From Nemertoderma westbladi (taxonomy: Eukaryota; Xenacoelomorpha; Nemertodermatida; Nemertodermatidae), in contig JAUCBJ010005652.1 in the NCBI GenBank assembly GCA_032718475.1, forward strand, positions 62,001-126,000: a stretch of 64,000 bases of DNA, read 5' to 3'. The notes under the pieces were generated by a model. It was not told the DNA's origin, ran no database searches, and saw only the letters and a list, made by a program, of their open reading frames with translations. The position numbers and the translations under genes were made by a program. The first letter of the stretch is position 1. Each line of letters begins with the position of its first letter. Below are positions 31,803-40,580 of the stretch, piece after piece.

Positions 31803-33510
31803 CCACTGCAATTGCGTCGTTTTTATTAAGATTCGAAAGTTCTTTCTGCCTTATAGACTCGCATTGTTCGAGAATGGCCTGTAGTTGCTTGGCAACTGGT
31901 TCTACGTAAGATTCAATCAATTCATCGATGTGATAAACCGGCATAAAGTCGACTAGAGCCGATCGGGTTAGAGTCTCTGTAGCAGAGAGCAACTCGACGA
32001 AATGTTTAGCTTTACGTTGTAGGTCGTCAACACGAAGCAGATTGATTTGGTTGCGTTTGAGTTTGGCGGGATTCAGCCAGCCAGCCACGTATTGGCCGTG
32101 GACGAAGTCCTTAGAGCGGTGCAGATAGCGGTTCAGATCAACTACAATCTGGTAGATATTGGCGCCCGGGAAATCGCCGACGCCGGAAGATCCGTCGTCC
32201 AGTTCCATGGATTCTAGACGGAGCGGGTTGAGGAAACCCAGCGATCTGGAGACCTCCTCGTGGAGTTGGTTGGTAAAGCAACCGGTGTCCAGAGCTCGGA
32301 GACATACAACCAGCGAGGGGACAGACACCGGTAGCAACTCGCACTGGATCGCGAAGTGGTCGTAGCGAGACCAGCCGGTGAGCGCGACTCCGCGGAAATC
32401 GATCGAGTGCGGAAGCTCGTTGACGACGTTCAACCAGAGGACCTGCGGGACGACTTGGTTGAGAATAGGAGTGGTTAGTTTGTCGCTGTTTGTGGACCCT
32501 TTGAAGCAACTGGCGCCCCAGACGCGAGGGAACACAGCCGCGTAGTTGGCCCACATGTTGGGCGGGTAGAGTTGCTTGTGGTTGTACCAGCGGTAGTTCC
32601 AGACCATCGGCTCGACCAGGCGACCCAGATCGAGTTGTTTCATTGCGTCAACAGAGGCCGTGCGAATCATATCGTCCCAGATTATCGGTGTGACGCGTTT
32701 CTCGCGAACGTATTTGGCTACGGTTACGACGTGGTTGAGAAAGAACAGCGTTTTATCGCCGTGGAATGTTTCACGTAGAACTCGCTGTGTCAGCTCGTTC
32801 TCCGCAATGTTATAAACTTCGTCGCAGCCGATGTGAAGGTATTTAACAGCGGGATGCATCGCAAGGATTTGATCTATTATAGTTTCTATGAGTCTCTGAG
32901 ATTCGTCCAAACTTGGGTTTATTACCATCGAGTACAACGGCACTTCCCTAAGATGCGCGAATTTACCGTGTTTCAGAACGAATTCCATGTGACCGTAAGT
33001 CTGGATCAACGGAATAACATCCAGGTTGTGAGCGGCGGAGAGTTCTAGTATCTCTGCGATATCGGCGCTCTGGTAGGCGTGTTTAGCTGATAAGACGGAA
33101 AGTTCTCCGGAATACGGAAAAGTATCTTCGTACTCTATCAGTAAACCGGTTGCTCCCCATTGGGATAAGTAAGGAATTATCTTCCTGAGATAAGAAATAC
33201 TAGGGGGAGATCCTTTTAAGTCTAGATGTACGAGTTTATGTTTATCTTTCATTAAATCGGGTTTGGATTCGCATTTAATGTCAACGTCCATCTTACAGTT
33301 TGTGTCTCCGTACTTTACGAACCGCCCTCTGTTGGAGTCCGGACTGGTGGACGCGACTGACGTGCTGTGGGAGATCGACTTACTAAGATTATTGTGTGGG
33401 AAGGTCAACTTCTCATTAGCGATCGATGTGTACCCGAAATAACTTACTGAAGAAAACACAATGATAGCCCCCAATAGTTTGAGATAAAACTGCAACCCTC
33501 TTCTCCTCAT
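31780..33510 (-). CDS. HEXD: Hexosaminidase D-like beta-N-acetylhexosaminidase (GH20), membrane-anchored
   Basis: A 576-residue single-exon frame. Glycoside hydrolase 20 TIM-barrel features are clear: LVHLDLKGSPPSISYLRKII near residue 95, GLLIEYEDTFPY near 122, LIQTYGHMEFVLK near 168, and the catalytic Asp-Glu pair in HIGCDEVYN at residues 230-231. Family members remove terminal GalNAc/GlcNAc from glycans. Residues about 9-27 are a hydrophobic segment after MRRRG, predicting a type II signal anchor; this resembles HEXD-related proteins with a transmembrane segment, unlike soluble nucleocytoplasmic forms. The ATG at 33510 is chosen because it supplies this anchor. The last six codons (GQLGNH and stop) lie in the 43-bp minisatellite. 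No introns, unlike vertebrate homologues. Confidence 0.88.
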   Translation of the reverse strand: MRRRGLQFYLKLLGAIIVFSSVSYFGYTSIANEKLTFPHNNLSKSISHSTSVASTSPDSNRGRFVKYGDTNCKMDVDIKCESKPDLMKDKHKLVHLDLKGSPPSISYLRKIIPYLSQWGATGLLIEYEDTFPYSGELSVLSAKHAYQSADIAEILELSAAHNLDVIPLIQTYGHMEFVLKHGKFAHLREVPLYSMVINPSLDESQRLIETIIDQILAMHPAVKYLHIGCDEVYNIAENELTQRVLRETFHGDKTLFFLNHVVTVAKYVREKRVTPIIWDDMIRTASVDAMKQLDLGRLVEPMVWNYRWYNHKQLYPPNMWANYAAVFPRVWGASCFKGSTNSDKLTTPILNQVVPQVLWLNVVNELPHSIDFRGVALTGWSRYDHFAIQCELLPVSVPSLVVCLRALDTGCFTNQLHEEVSRSLGFLNPLRLESMELDDGSSGVGDFPGANIYQIVVDLNRYLHRSKDFVHGQYVAGWLNPAKLKRNQINLLRVDDLQRKAKHFVELLSATETLTRSALVDFMPVYHIDELIESYVEPVAKQLQAILEQCESIRQKELSNLNKNDAIAVAGQLGNH

Positions 33511-33850
33511 AACAAATATAAATTGTTGAAATAGGTAGGGGGTTAAAGGGCTACGGCTAAACTAGACCTACTATACTTTGTTGATTACTAGTGGAACTGA
33601 TTGATAAAAACTGGCGTTAGCGGTACGTACATCGGTCGCTATGGCACAACAATGTGTACAGTATACCTGTATACAGGTATAGGCTTACCTGTATTCAGAT
33701 GGAAAGTGAAATAATAACTTTCGGTATGGTATGGAGCGAGCACGAGATATGGTATATCAATATCAGTATTCAGGTTAGCAATTGCAAAACTCTTCCTATA
33801 GTAGTAGTAGTCCAGGAGTCTACTAAAACATAATAATTATGATACTGTGT
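33511..33850. other. Upstream region of HEXD
   Basis: 340 bp of AT-rich DNA between the HEXD start and the 54-bp minisatellite; the HEXD promoter should be here, but no convincing element stands out. It contains ACAGTATACCTGTATACAGG, a partial palindrome, near 33657. Confidence 0.4.
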
Positions 33851-34870
33851 TCCATTGCTTGTCTGACTCGCTTGGCTGGGGTCTCTCAGTGAGGTGAGAG
33901 TTTATTCTATTTGGTTGTCTGACTCGTTGGCTGGGGTCTCCCAGTGAGGTGAGAGTTGATTCCATTGGTTGTCTGACTCACTGGCTGGGCTCTCCCAGTG
34001 AGGTGAGAGTTGATTCCATTGGTTGTCTGACTGGCTGGCTGGGGTCTCTCGGGTAGCAGATAGGAGTAGCGCCCAACTCTACCTTCGGGTAGCAGATAGG
34101 ACTACCAATGAGGTGAGAGTTGATTCCATTGGTTGTCTGACTCGCTGGCTGGGGTCTTCCAGTGAGGTGAGAGTTGATTCCATTGGTTGTCTGACTCGCT
34201 GGCTAGGGTCTCCCAGTGAGGTGAGAGTTGATTCCATTGGTTGTCTGACTCGCTTGGCTGGGGTCTCTCAGTGAGGTGAGAGTTGATTCCATTGGTTGTC
34301 TGACTGGCTGGTTGGGGTCTCCCGCAGTGAGATGATAGTTGATTCCATTGGTTGTCTGACTCACTGGCTGGGCTCTCCCAGTAGGTGAGAGTTATTCCAT
34401 TGGTTGTCTGACTCACTGGCTGGGCTCTCCCAGTGAGGTGAGAGTTGATTCCATTGGTTGTCTGACTGGCTGGCTGGGGTCTCTCGGGTAGCAGATAGGA
34501 GTAGCGCCCAACTCTACCTTCGGGTAGCAGATAGGAGTACCAATGAGGTGAGAGTTGATTCCATTGGTTGTCTGACTCGCTGGCTGGGGTCTTCCAGTGA
34601 GGTGAGAGTTGATTCCATTGGTTGTCTGACTGGCTGGTTGGGGTCTCCCAGTGAGATGATAGTTGATTCCATTGGTTGTCTGACTCACTGGCTGGGCTCT
34701 CCAGTAGGTGAGAGTTATTCCATTGGTTGTCTGACTGGCTATGGCTGGGTCTTCCAGTGGAGGTGAGAGTTGATACTATTTGGTTGTCTGACTCGCTGGC
34801 TAGGGTCTTCCAGTGAGGTGAGAGTTGATTCCATTGGTTGTCTGACTGGGGTCTCCCAGTGAGGTGAGAG
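33851..34870. repeat. 54-bp minisatellite
   Basis: About 18 copies of a 54-bp unit (TTGTCTGACTCGCTGGCTGG, GGTCTCCCAGTGAGGTGAGA, GTTGATTCCATTGG). A longer variant with CGGGTAGCAGATAGGAGTAG twice occurs at about 34047-34110 and 34485-34548, 438 bp apart, indicating block duplication. Open frames through it result from the period of 18 codons. Confidence 0.92.
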
Positions 34871-35000
34871 GGATGTTTTATATTCGTTCTACGTTAGAGT
34901 AGTGAGTGTACTTGTGTAATATTGCATTTGTAACCATGTAACATGAAGGACCCCTTTGCAGCCTTGGAAATAAAGCTGCAAAGCTTTAAGGGCAATCCAT

Positions 35001-35237
35001 GTGTCGCAGTGTCCGAGTGGATACGGCGCCTGAACTGCTTACACAATAGTGTTTGTTGGCGCAGGTTCGAATTCGGCTAAGGGGTTTGCAAGACACTTTG
35101 ACTAGTGCTACGCCAACCCACCATAGATGGGAATCTGGCTTTGTTGGGTGCTTGGGTGTTATGATAATAAAAGCGCTTTGAGTATGTCGAGCCTAGAAAA
35201 GTGCTAGACCTATATAAGTAATCAATATTATTATTAT
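35001..35237 (+). mobile_element. tRNA-derived SINE
   Basis: The head resembles a tRNA with long variable arm (Ser/Leu type): A box TGTCCGAGTGG (35010-35020) and B box GGTTCGAATTC (35064-35074). After a central body it ends in AAGCGCTTTGAGTATGTCGA, GAAAAGTGCTAGACCTATAT and an ATT repeat. That end resembles the L2/CR1-type tails shared by many animal SINEs. Transcription would be by RNA polymerase III. Confidence 0.7.
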
Positions 35238-35865
35238 TTTTTGTTTGTGTTGGACAATTAATACATACATTGTTTTGGTGTATATTTGTTATTGTTGTAT
35301 ATAAAAAAAATAGGCGGGAAATTCAAAAGGTTAGATCCAGTGAAGGAGTGAACTGGAATGGTATTGTGAATTTTCAGAATACGGGACGGGTACCCTACGC
35401 CCTCCTCATGTCTGCATGTACCTACTACTGCTTCCTTACTAACTGTGTAACTGTAGTGTCTGCCGGTCTGACTGTACTACAGTATGCAGTACCGGTACTG
35501 CAGTGCAGTTAGGTTGTAATGTTGTAGTAAACTGTACAACCTGTTGCTTGTAGCTGTAGTCCTGTAGACACTTAGTCAGTTAGACAATAGGAGGTCTACA
35601 CCTACATCCAGACAGCTACACCACCCAGCCACCACGCCTACGCCTATCAGCCTACAGGTTCTAGCCAGACAGCTAGATGCTAGAAGCCAGCTAGCAGTGC
35701 AGTAGCCGTGAATACTGAAATAGTCGAGCCCGTGGTCCGCCGATAGTAGTAGTCGAGTAGTCCGTCGATAGTAGTAGTGATCATACTGTCCTACAAAGTA
35801 CAGTAGGCCTACCGGCTACCCTTTTTAAACTTTGCTATAAACATACTGACAGACTGACCAATAAA
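35238..35865. other. Upstream region of MRPL48
   Basis: No separate gene supported. It holds repeated CTGTAGT/TACAG words, AGTACCGGTACTGCAG near 35487, and GATAGTAGTAGT repeats near 35740-35780. The MRPL48 promoter presumably lies here. Confidence 0.4.
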
Positions 35866-36609
35866 ATGTTATGTTTTAATATATTTAGATTGCGGGTTGT
35901 TGGCAATAACTCCAAACAAAGCTTTAATTTTAAACAAAAAGTCGTTTATAATTCAACTCAGGGACAGAGATTTTCCTTTGAAAATCGCTCACTATTTGTT
36001 TACATGAACCCGCATACCTGTTATGGTAGTTTATATAAAGCGTTTAAAATCGGCGGAGTCTATTCAATAACAAAAAGGAACTTTGCGAATACTGATGATG
36101 ATGTGGAGGAAAACATTGCCGACAATGATGACGAAGAAGATGACCTGGAAGTAGATGATGTGGGGCCGGTAATCGAAAAGGATCCGCGGTTCGCTGGTAT
36201 TCCTTCCTACGATAAAATCAATGTGAGGCTTCAGGGTCATGACTTCCCTGTATTGGAAAACTATTGTCGATTTATTGAGCGGCAAGTTCCCAAACGTTTA
36301 CCTGGTATATATATAGAGGAAATATTTCCTCTTCCAACTAAATTATTGGCAATGAGTTACTTACCAATAGGCGGGGTAAAAATGGAGAACGTTAATTTGA
36401 AGTTGCACGAACGGGTTGTAACTGTGGTCGATCTTCCCACAATAATTGGCCCCATTTTAATAGAGTTTCTCCAATGCAATCTCCCTGAAGGTGTTTCCAT
36501 GCTAATCGAACATTATAATGATTCCTTGTCGGAGCAACGCTATAAGAGTGAAGATGAATTAATTAGAGAGATATCAATGATTGCTGATACTGAAAAGTTT
36601 TTCAAATGA
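35866..36609 (+). CDS. MRPL48: Mitochondrial ribosomal protein mL48 (uS10-like fold)
   Basis: A 247-residue single-exon frame. The first 70 residues are basic and Ser/Asn-rich with few acids, suiting a mitochondrial targeting peptide; an acidic patch (DDDVEENIADNDDEEDDLE) follows. The conserved part starts at YDKINVRLQGHDFPVLENYC and includes LPIGGVKMENVNLKLHERVV, TVVDLP and FLQCNLPEGVSMLIEHY, the pattern of mL48/uS10-type proteins. mL48 is a protein of the large mitoribosomal subunit. uS10m (MRPS10) is the main alternative, but HERVV…LPEGV favours mL48. The ATG at 35866 gives the presequence. No intron is seen. Confidence 0.75.
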   Translation: MLCFNIFRLRVVGNNSKQSFNFKQKVVYNSTQGQRFSFENRSLFVYMNPHTCYGSLYKAFKIGGVYSITKRNFANTDDDVEENIADNDDEEDDLEVDDVGPVIEKDPRFAGIPSYDKINVRLQGHDFPVLENYCRFIERQVPKRLPGIYIEEIFPLPTKLLAMSYLPIGGVKMENVNLKLHERVVTVVDLPTIIGPILIEFLQCNLPEGVSMLIEHYNDSLSEQRYKSEDELIREISMIADTEKFFK

Positions 36610-38460
36610 ACAATATCAGTGAAATTTATTATAGTTACTATTAGTACTGTAGCATCATGTCGTTACTGATTAGAATGATGTAACTATTATGGACTCATTA
36701 TACATACCGCTCCTTAGGAGTATAACTTTATTATACAATGCTATTTTATTTTATTCTCCTCTCTTGGAACCGGGTATTTTTTTTCGCGATGAACAACATA
36801 GCTACTAAACCAGCAGCAAGTTTCGGTTTCATAGATTTTAAGATTTTTCCAATTAAATGTTATTAGTTACCTGGTCCATCATGGTGGGTATTATAGTCAG
36901 CCGTCCTCAGTGATTCACAAGGACATGACATTACAAAATGTTAATGTTGGCCCATATGTATGAAGTATACCAGACTTTCTTCCGTTATATTTCACTTTGC
37001 AGTTAACCCCCATATGAAGAATACCGGTACCAGGTTTTCTCCAAAAACACAGGTTACAGAAGGGCTGAATCTAACCAAAACAATAAACGAATTAGTATAT
37101 GTACAGGTTACAAGACAGAAATAAGCGCTATAAAACACTTAATAAAGATAAATTTAAAAAAATAGAAATTCTTCATATATGAAATTCCAATAAAAAGTCG
37201 ATCGAAAAGTGAAATCCTGGTATTCTTCACATGGGCGGTTATTCTAAAATATGATTTGGTGACTTCCGCTGTCCTTTGCCGACATATATTAATTTTGTTG
37301 ATTTGGACATCAGATATTATAAAATGAGCTAAAATGTAACTAACCTGTGTTGTTTTTACATTTTTCTTTTGTAATCTATTTTGTGTAAACAGGTAAATTT
37401 AACGTAAATTTTAATGTTACCAATTTAAGAATTCTCAGTAAGCAATGTGGTTTGCATATCAGTAGGATCGAATGCTGGTTAACATGATGTACATGCGTTT
37501 GACGTTGACCCATATCATAAATCATTATGAATTTAATTGCCTTTTTTATACTACAATATACTTTTATAAACATACAGTCTCCATAGTATTAATGTCGGCA
37601 TTAATGTAGCCAACACAAGTCATTCAGCTTACATTATCAGAGTGAGTAACTTGTATATATTCCCATAGAATGCATTGGGAAGAGTTATTCAGCTGAGGCG
37701 GTAATAGATTTCAAACTAAACCAACCAGTTAATGTTTGCATTGCCAGACAGTGGTAGGGCCTAAACAAACATTATGGGTGTACTAAGTACAATAATCTCA
37801 TCGATTTATACTAAGCATTGTGTAGAAATCCATTACATAATTTTTACCAATTTCATAGCCAATTAATTTATTACAGTGATACCGTGATACTGAATATTTT
37901 GCCGCAACAATTATATTTTATATGAGTGTTTAGATCGTGGCTCTACCAGTTAGTTACCTTTATTCCATTTTGTAGCAAGGCCATTACTGTTATTGGCGAA
38001 AGCTGCTCCTATAAGCAGCAACCAATCGCGTTATTGTAGTTTAACACAGTCAATGATAATGTAATATTGGCAACTGGTACTGTACAAGTTCAGGTTACGA
38101 TTATTCCAGATCTTTTTTTTTATCACGGAGTTAATGAAGCTGGAACCGTAATTCGAACAAGTTGAGATTGACATTATTCTAAATCTGTAATAAGATATTG
38201 ATCACGGTGTTTAGTGTTTTAGTTATCCGTTACTCAATGTGGGGCGAGCCACGAAGTTGGCGGAGCCTTAGCGAATTGACACTGTTAGGGGGTGGGTCAA
38301 TTTATGCAAATAGTTGTCGTCGTCGTCGTCGTCGTCGTTGTCGTCGTCGTCGTTGTCGTCGTCGTCGTTGTCGTCGTCGTTACGATTTTGACATGCTAAT
38401 AACTTTGTCGGATTTAAAGCTGCCAAGTTGAAAATTTGTAGGTATCAATATGAGCAAAAG
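36610..38460. other. Intergenic region downstream of MRPL48
   Basis: No gene seen in 1.85 kb. One copy of the dispersed CTAACCAAAACAATAAACGA unit lies near 37073, and a (GTC)n/(GTT) microsatellite lies at about 38317-38385. Otherwise AT-rich. Confidence 0.5.
38317..38385. repeat. (GTC)n microsatellite
   Basis: About 22 GTC/GTT triplets with regular GTT interruptions. Confidence 0.9.
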
Positions 38461-38504
38461 TTGAGATTTTTGAGAGACTTTCAGACACCATCAGTGCAAT
38501 GGTC

Positions 38505-39410
38505 TCCCGCTAGAGGGCCACATGTCTAAACATTAAATGGCCACCCATTTCTTTGCTTTTAATCCGTTTAAGCTGAAACTTGGGAAGTATGTACTAGACC
38601 ATTAGCTGTAAATTTCAAAGGAGGCTAATCTGTCTGCAGTTCTCCAGTCTGCCGCTAGAGGGCGAAATGTCCCGAATGTGAAATTATTCTTCCATTTAGT
38701 TGTTTATGATCTGATTACGCTGAAACTTGTCATATATGTACTAGATGACATCCTGAGTCTTTGTGTGGATTGTAATCGGTCCGAAGTTTTCCAGTCTCCC
38801 GCTAGAGGGCCACATGTCTAAACATTAAATGGCCACCCATTTCTTTGCTTTTAATCCGTTTAAGCTGAAACTTGGGAAGTATGTACTAGACCATTAGCTG
38901 TAAATTTCAAAGGAGGCTAATCTGTCTGCAGTTCTCCAGTCTGCCGCTAGAGGGCGAAATGTCCCGAATGTGAAATTATTCTTCCATTTAGTTGTTTATG
39001 ATCTGATTACGCTGAAACTTGTCATATATGTACTAGAAGACATCCTAAGTCTTTGTGTGGACAGTAATCGGTCCGGAGTTTTCGAGTCTGCCGCTAGAGG
39101 GCGAAATGTAGGAAAGTGATAACCTTTGCGAATTCCTTGATCTTAATCTATTTAAGCTGAATTTTGGAATATACAGTACCGGTATGTACTAGCCACCACA
39201 TGCCTCGTCTTTGTGAGGAAGGTGATCGATCCGTAGTTCTTTAATATGCCGCTAGAGGGCTAAATGTATGAAAGTGAAAACCTTCCAACATTTCGTTATT
39301 TATGATCCGTCAATCGGAAACTTGGTAGATATGTAATAGACCATAGGATGTGGCTTTGTAGGGAAACTAATCCTTCCTTCTTCAGTTACCCAGTCTCCCG
39401 CTAGAGGGTT
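38505..39410 (+). repeat. Tandem repeat with seven CTCF-like boxes
   Basis: CCGCTAGAGGG(C/T) occurs at 38507, 38652, 38799, 38944, 39091, 39249 and 39398, i.e. every 145-158 bp and always on the + strand. The surrounding sequence is a diverged repeat of about 146 bp (AAGCTGAAACTTG, TATGTACTAGA are shared). Two dimers, about 38513-38804 and 38805-39096, are almost identical. In context GCCGCTAGAGGGCG matches the CTCF core GCCACCAGGGGGCG at 11 of 14 positions, the rest being commonly tolerated changes. Confidence 0.75.
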
Positions 39411-39822
39411 AACGTTTTCCGGGAAAATCTTCTCCTATGTTTTTATAATCCTTTCGAGTTGATACTTAGCATTAACTCATTTCACGTGCTGCGCGAAGGC
39501 CCCACTTCGTGTAATAATATATACAGGTGTACATAACATCCCTCATGTTTGAAAAACTTCGACCTCCCTTTTAAGGTTCTCCAGCTTTTAAAGTACTGTA
39601 GGATTAAGTTTATAATGGAGTCTCCGAGACTCCGACTATAAAAGTGTGAGTATCCTCAATTGCTATCAGTAGTGGCTTCCCAAGCGAAGGGTTTAGTAGA
39701 CTTACTGTTGCTTACTGAAGGCGTTTACACTCGTGGATTACAGATTTGGAATAATGGTTACTAATATTCTATTCTCATTGACTCCCTGCTGCCCTGTTAA
39801 GGGGGGGGGGGGGGGGGGGGGG

Positions 39823-40080
39823 TCTCTGGAGGTCGTGGGTTCAATCCCCGCATGGCACGAATTCTACGAATGCGTTTCGGCACGAATGCTTTGAAGGGAC
39901 CAGCCAGGGCGCATCGGACTCTGCCTTGCCTCCTTAAGTGGTAGCTAAATGAGTACTGGAGTTTCTTCTGGGGAGCATAGTTCTGGGGGGACCGCACTTG
40001 AATTAAATCGTTTACCTGTCGATTGTGCGTTATCATTGGTTTAACGGCCGAAGAAAACTTACTTTTTTTAGGCATATTGC
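39823..40080 (+). mobile_element. tRNA-derived SINE fragment behind a poly-G tract
   Basis: B-box-like GGTTCAATCCC (39838-39848) in a T-arm-like context GTGGGTTCAATCCCCGCA, followed by a non-tRNA body rich in SINE-like words (GGGACCAGCCAGGGCGCATC, TTAAGTGGTAGCTAAATGAG). The A-box half is missing; a 22-G tract (39801-39822) stands in its place. Body and border on the right are uncertain. Confidence 0.45.
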
Positions 40081-40580
40081 ATTAGGCTGGCTGTTAGGAA
40101 GTCAGACCAGATACAATCCATCAATTACTACATCAATTTATATTAATTTACTAATAAATCAATTAGCCTATATTCATGTAATAATAATCAATTATAATTT
40201 ATAATTGATCATTATTAAAATGGATTACTGGGGTGTCGTTATAATGCAGTGGTGTCGATCACCCATAGTGGTGGCCATGGCGGTGGATGAACAGGCACTC
40301 ATTGGCTTAAAGAGTTAAAGACCCTAATCGATTATCTCAATCAATTAAATTAATTTTGCTGCAGTTCTTAGATTCTAGTTCAGACTTGTTTGTACATTGT
40401 AGTGATTGCACGGTGACGGTACATGTAGTACGCTGTACTGTAACTAAATATGATGTAGTACTGTACAGTCAGAAGACAGTGTAGCTTAGCTACTGAGCTA
40501 ATTCAGTCAATTTTACTGGATATACCCTACTCAGCTACTGCCGTACAGCTGTACGTACAGCCCTGCAGCCGTATATCATA
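40081..40580. other. Upstream region of LSG1
   Basis: No gene seen. It includes an AT palindrome ATCAATTATA/TATAATTGAT near 40188-40210 and repeated TACAGT/GTAC words close to the LSG1 start. Confidence 0.4.

Noticed and set aside
34102-34766. Repetitive frames with SQTTNGIN- and VRVDSIGCLTRW-type units on both strands
   Set aside because: Translations of the 54-bp minisatellite; no start context, no conservation argument.
35001-35084. Functional tRNA gene
   Set aside because: A and B boxes are present, but acceptor-stem pairing is not evident and the sequence runs into a SINE body and ATT tail.
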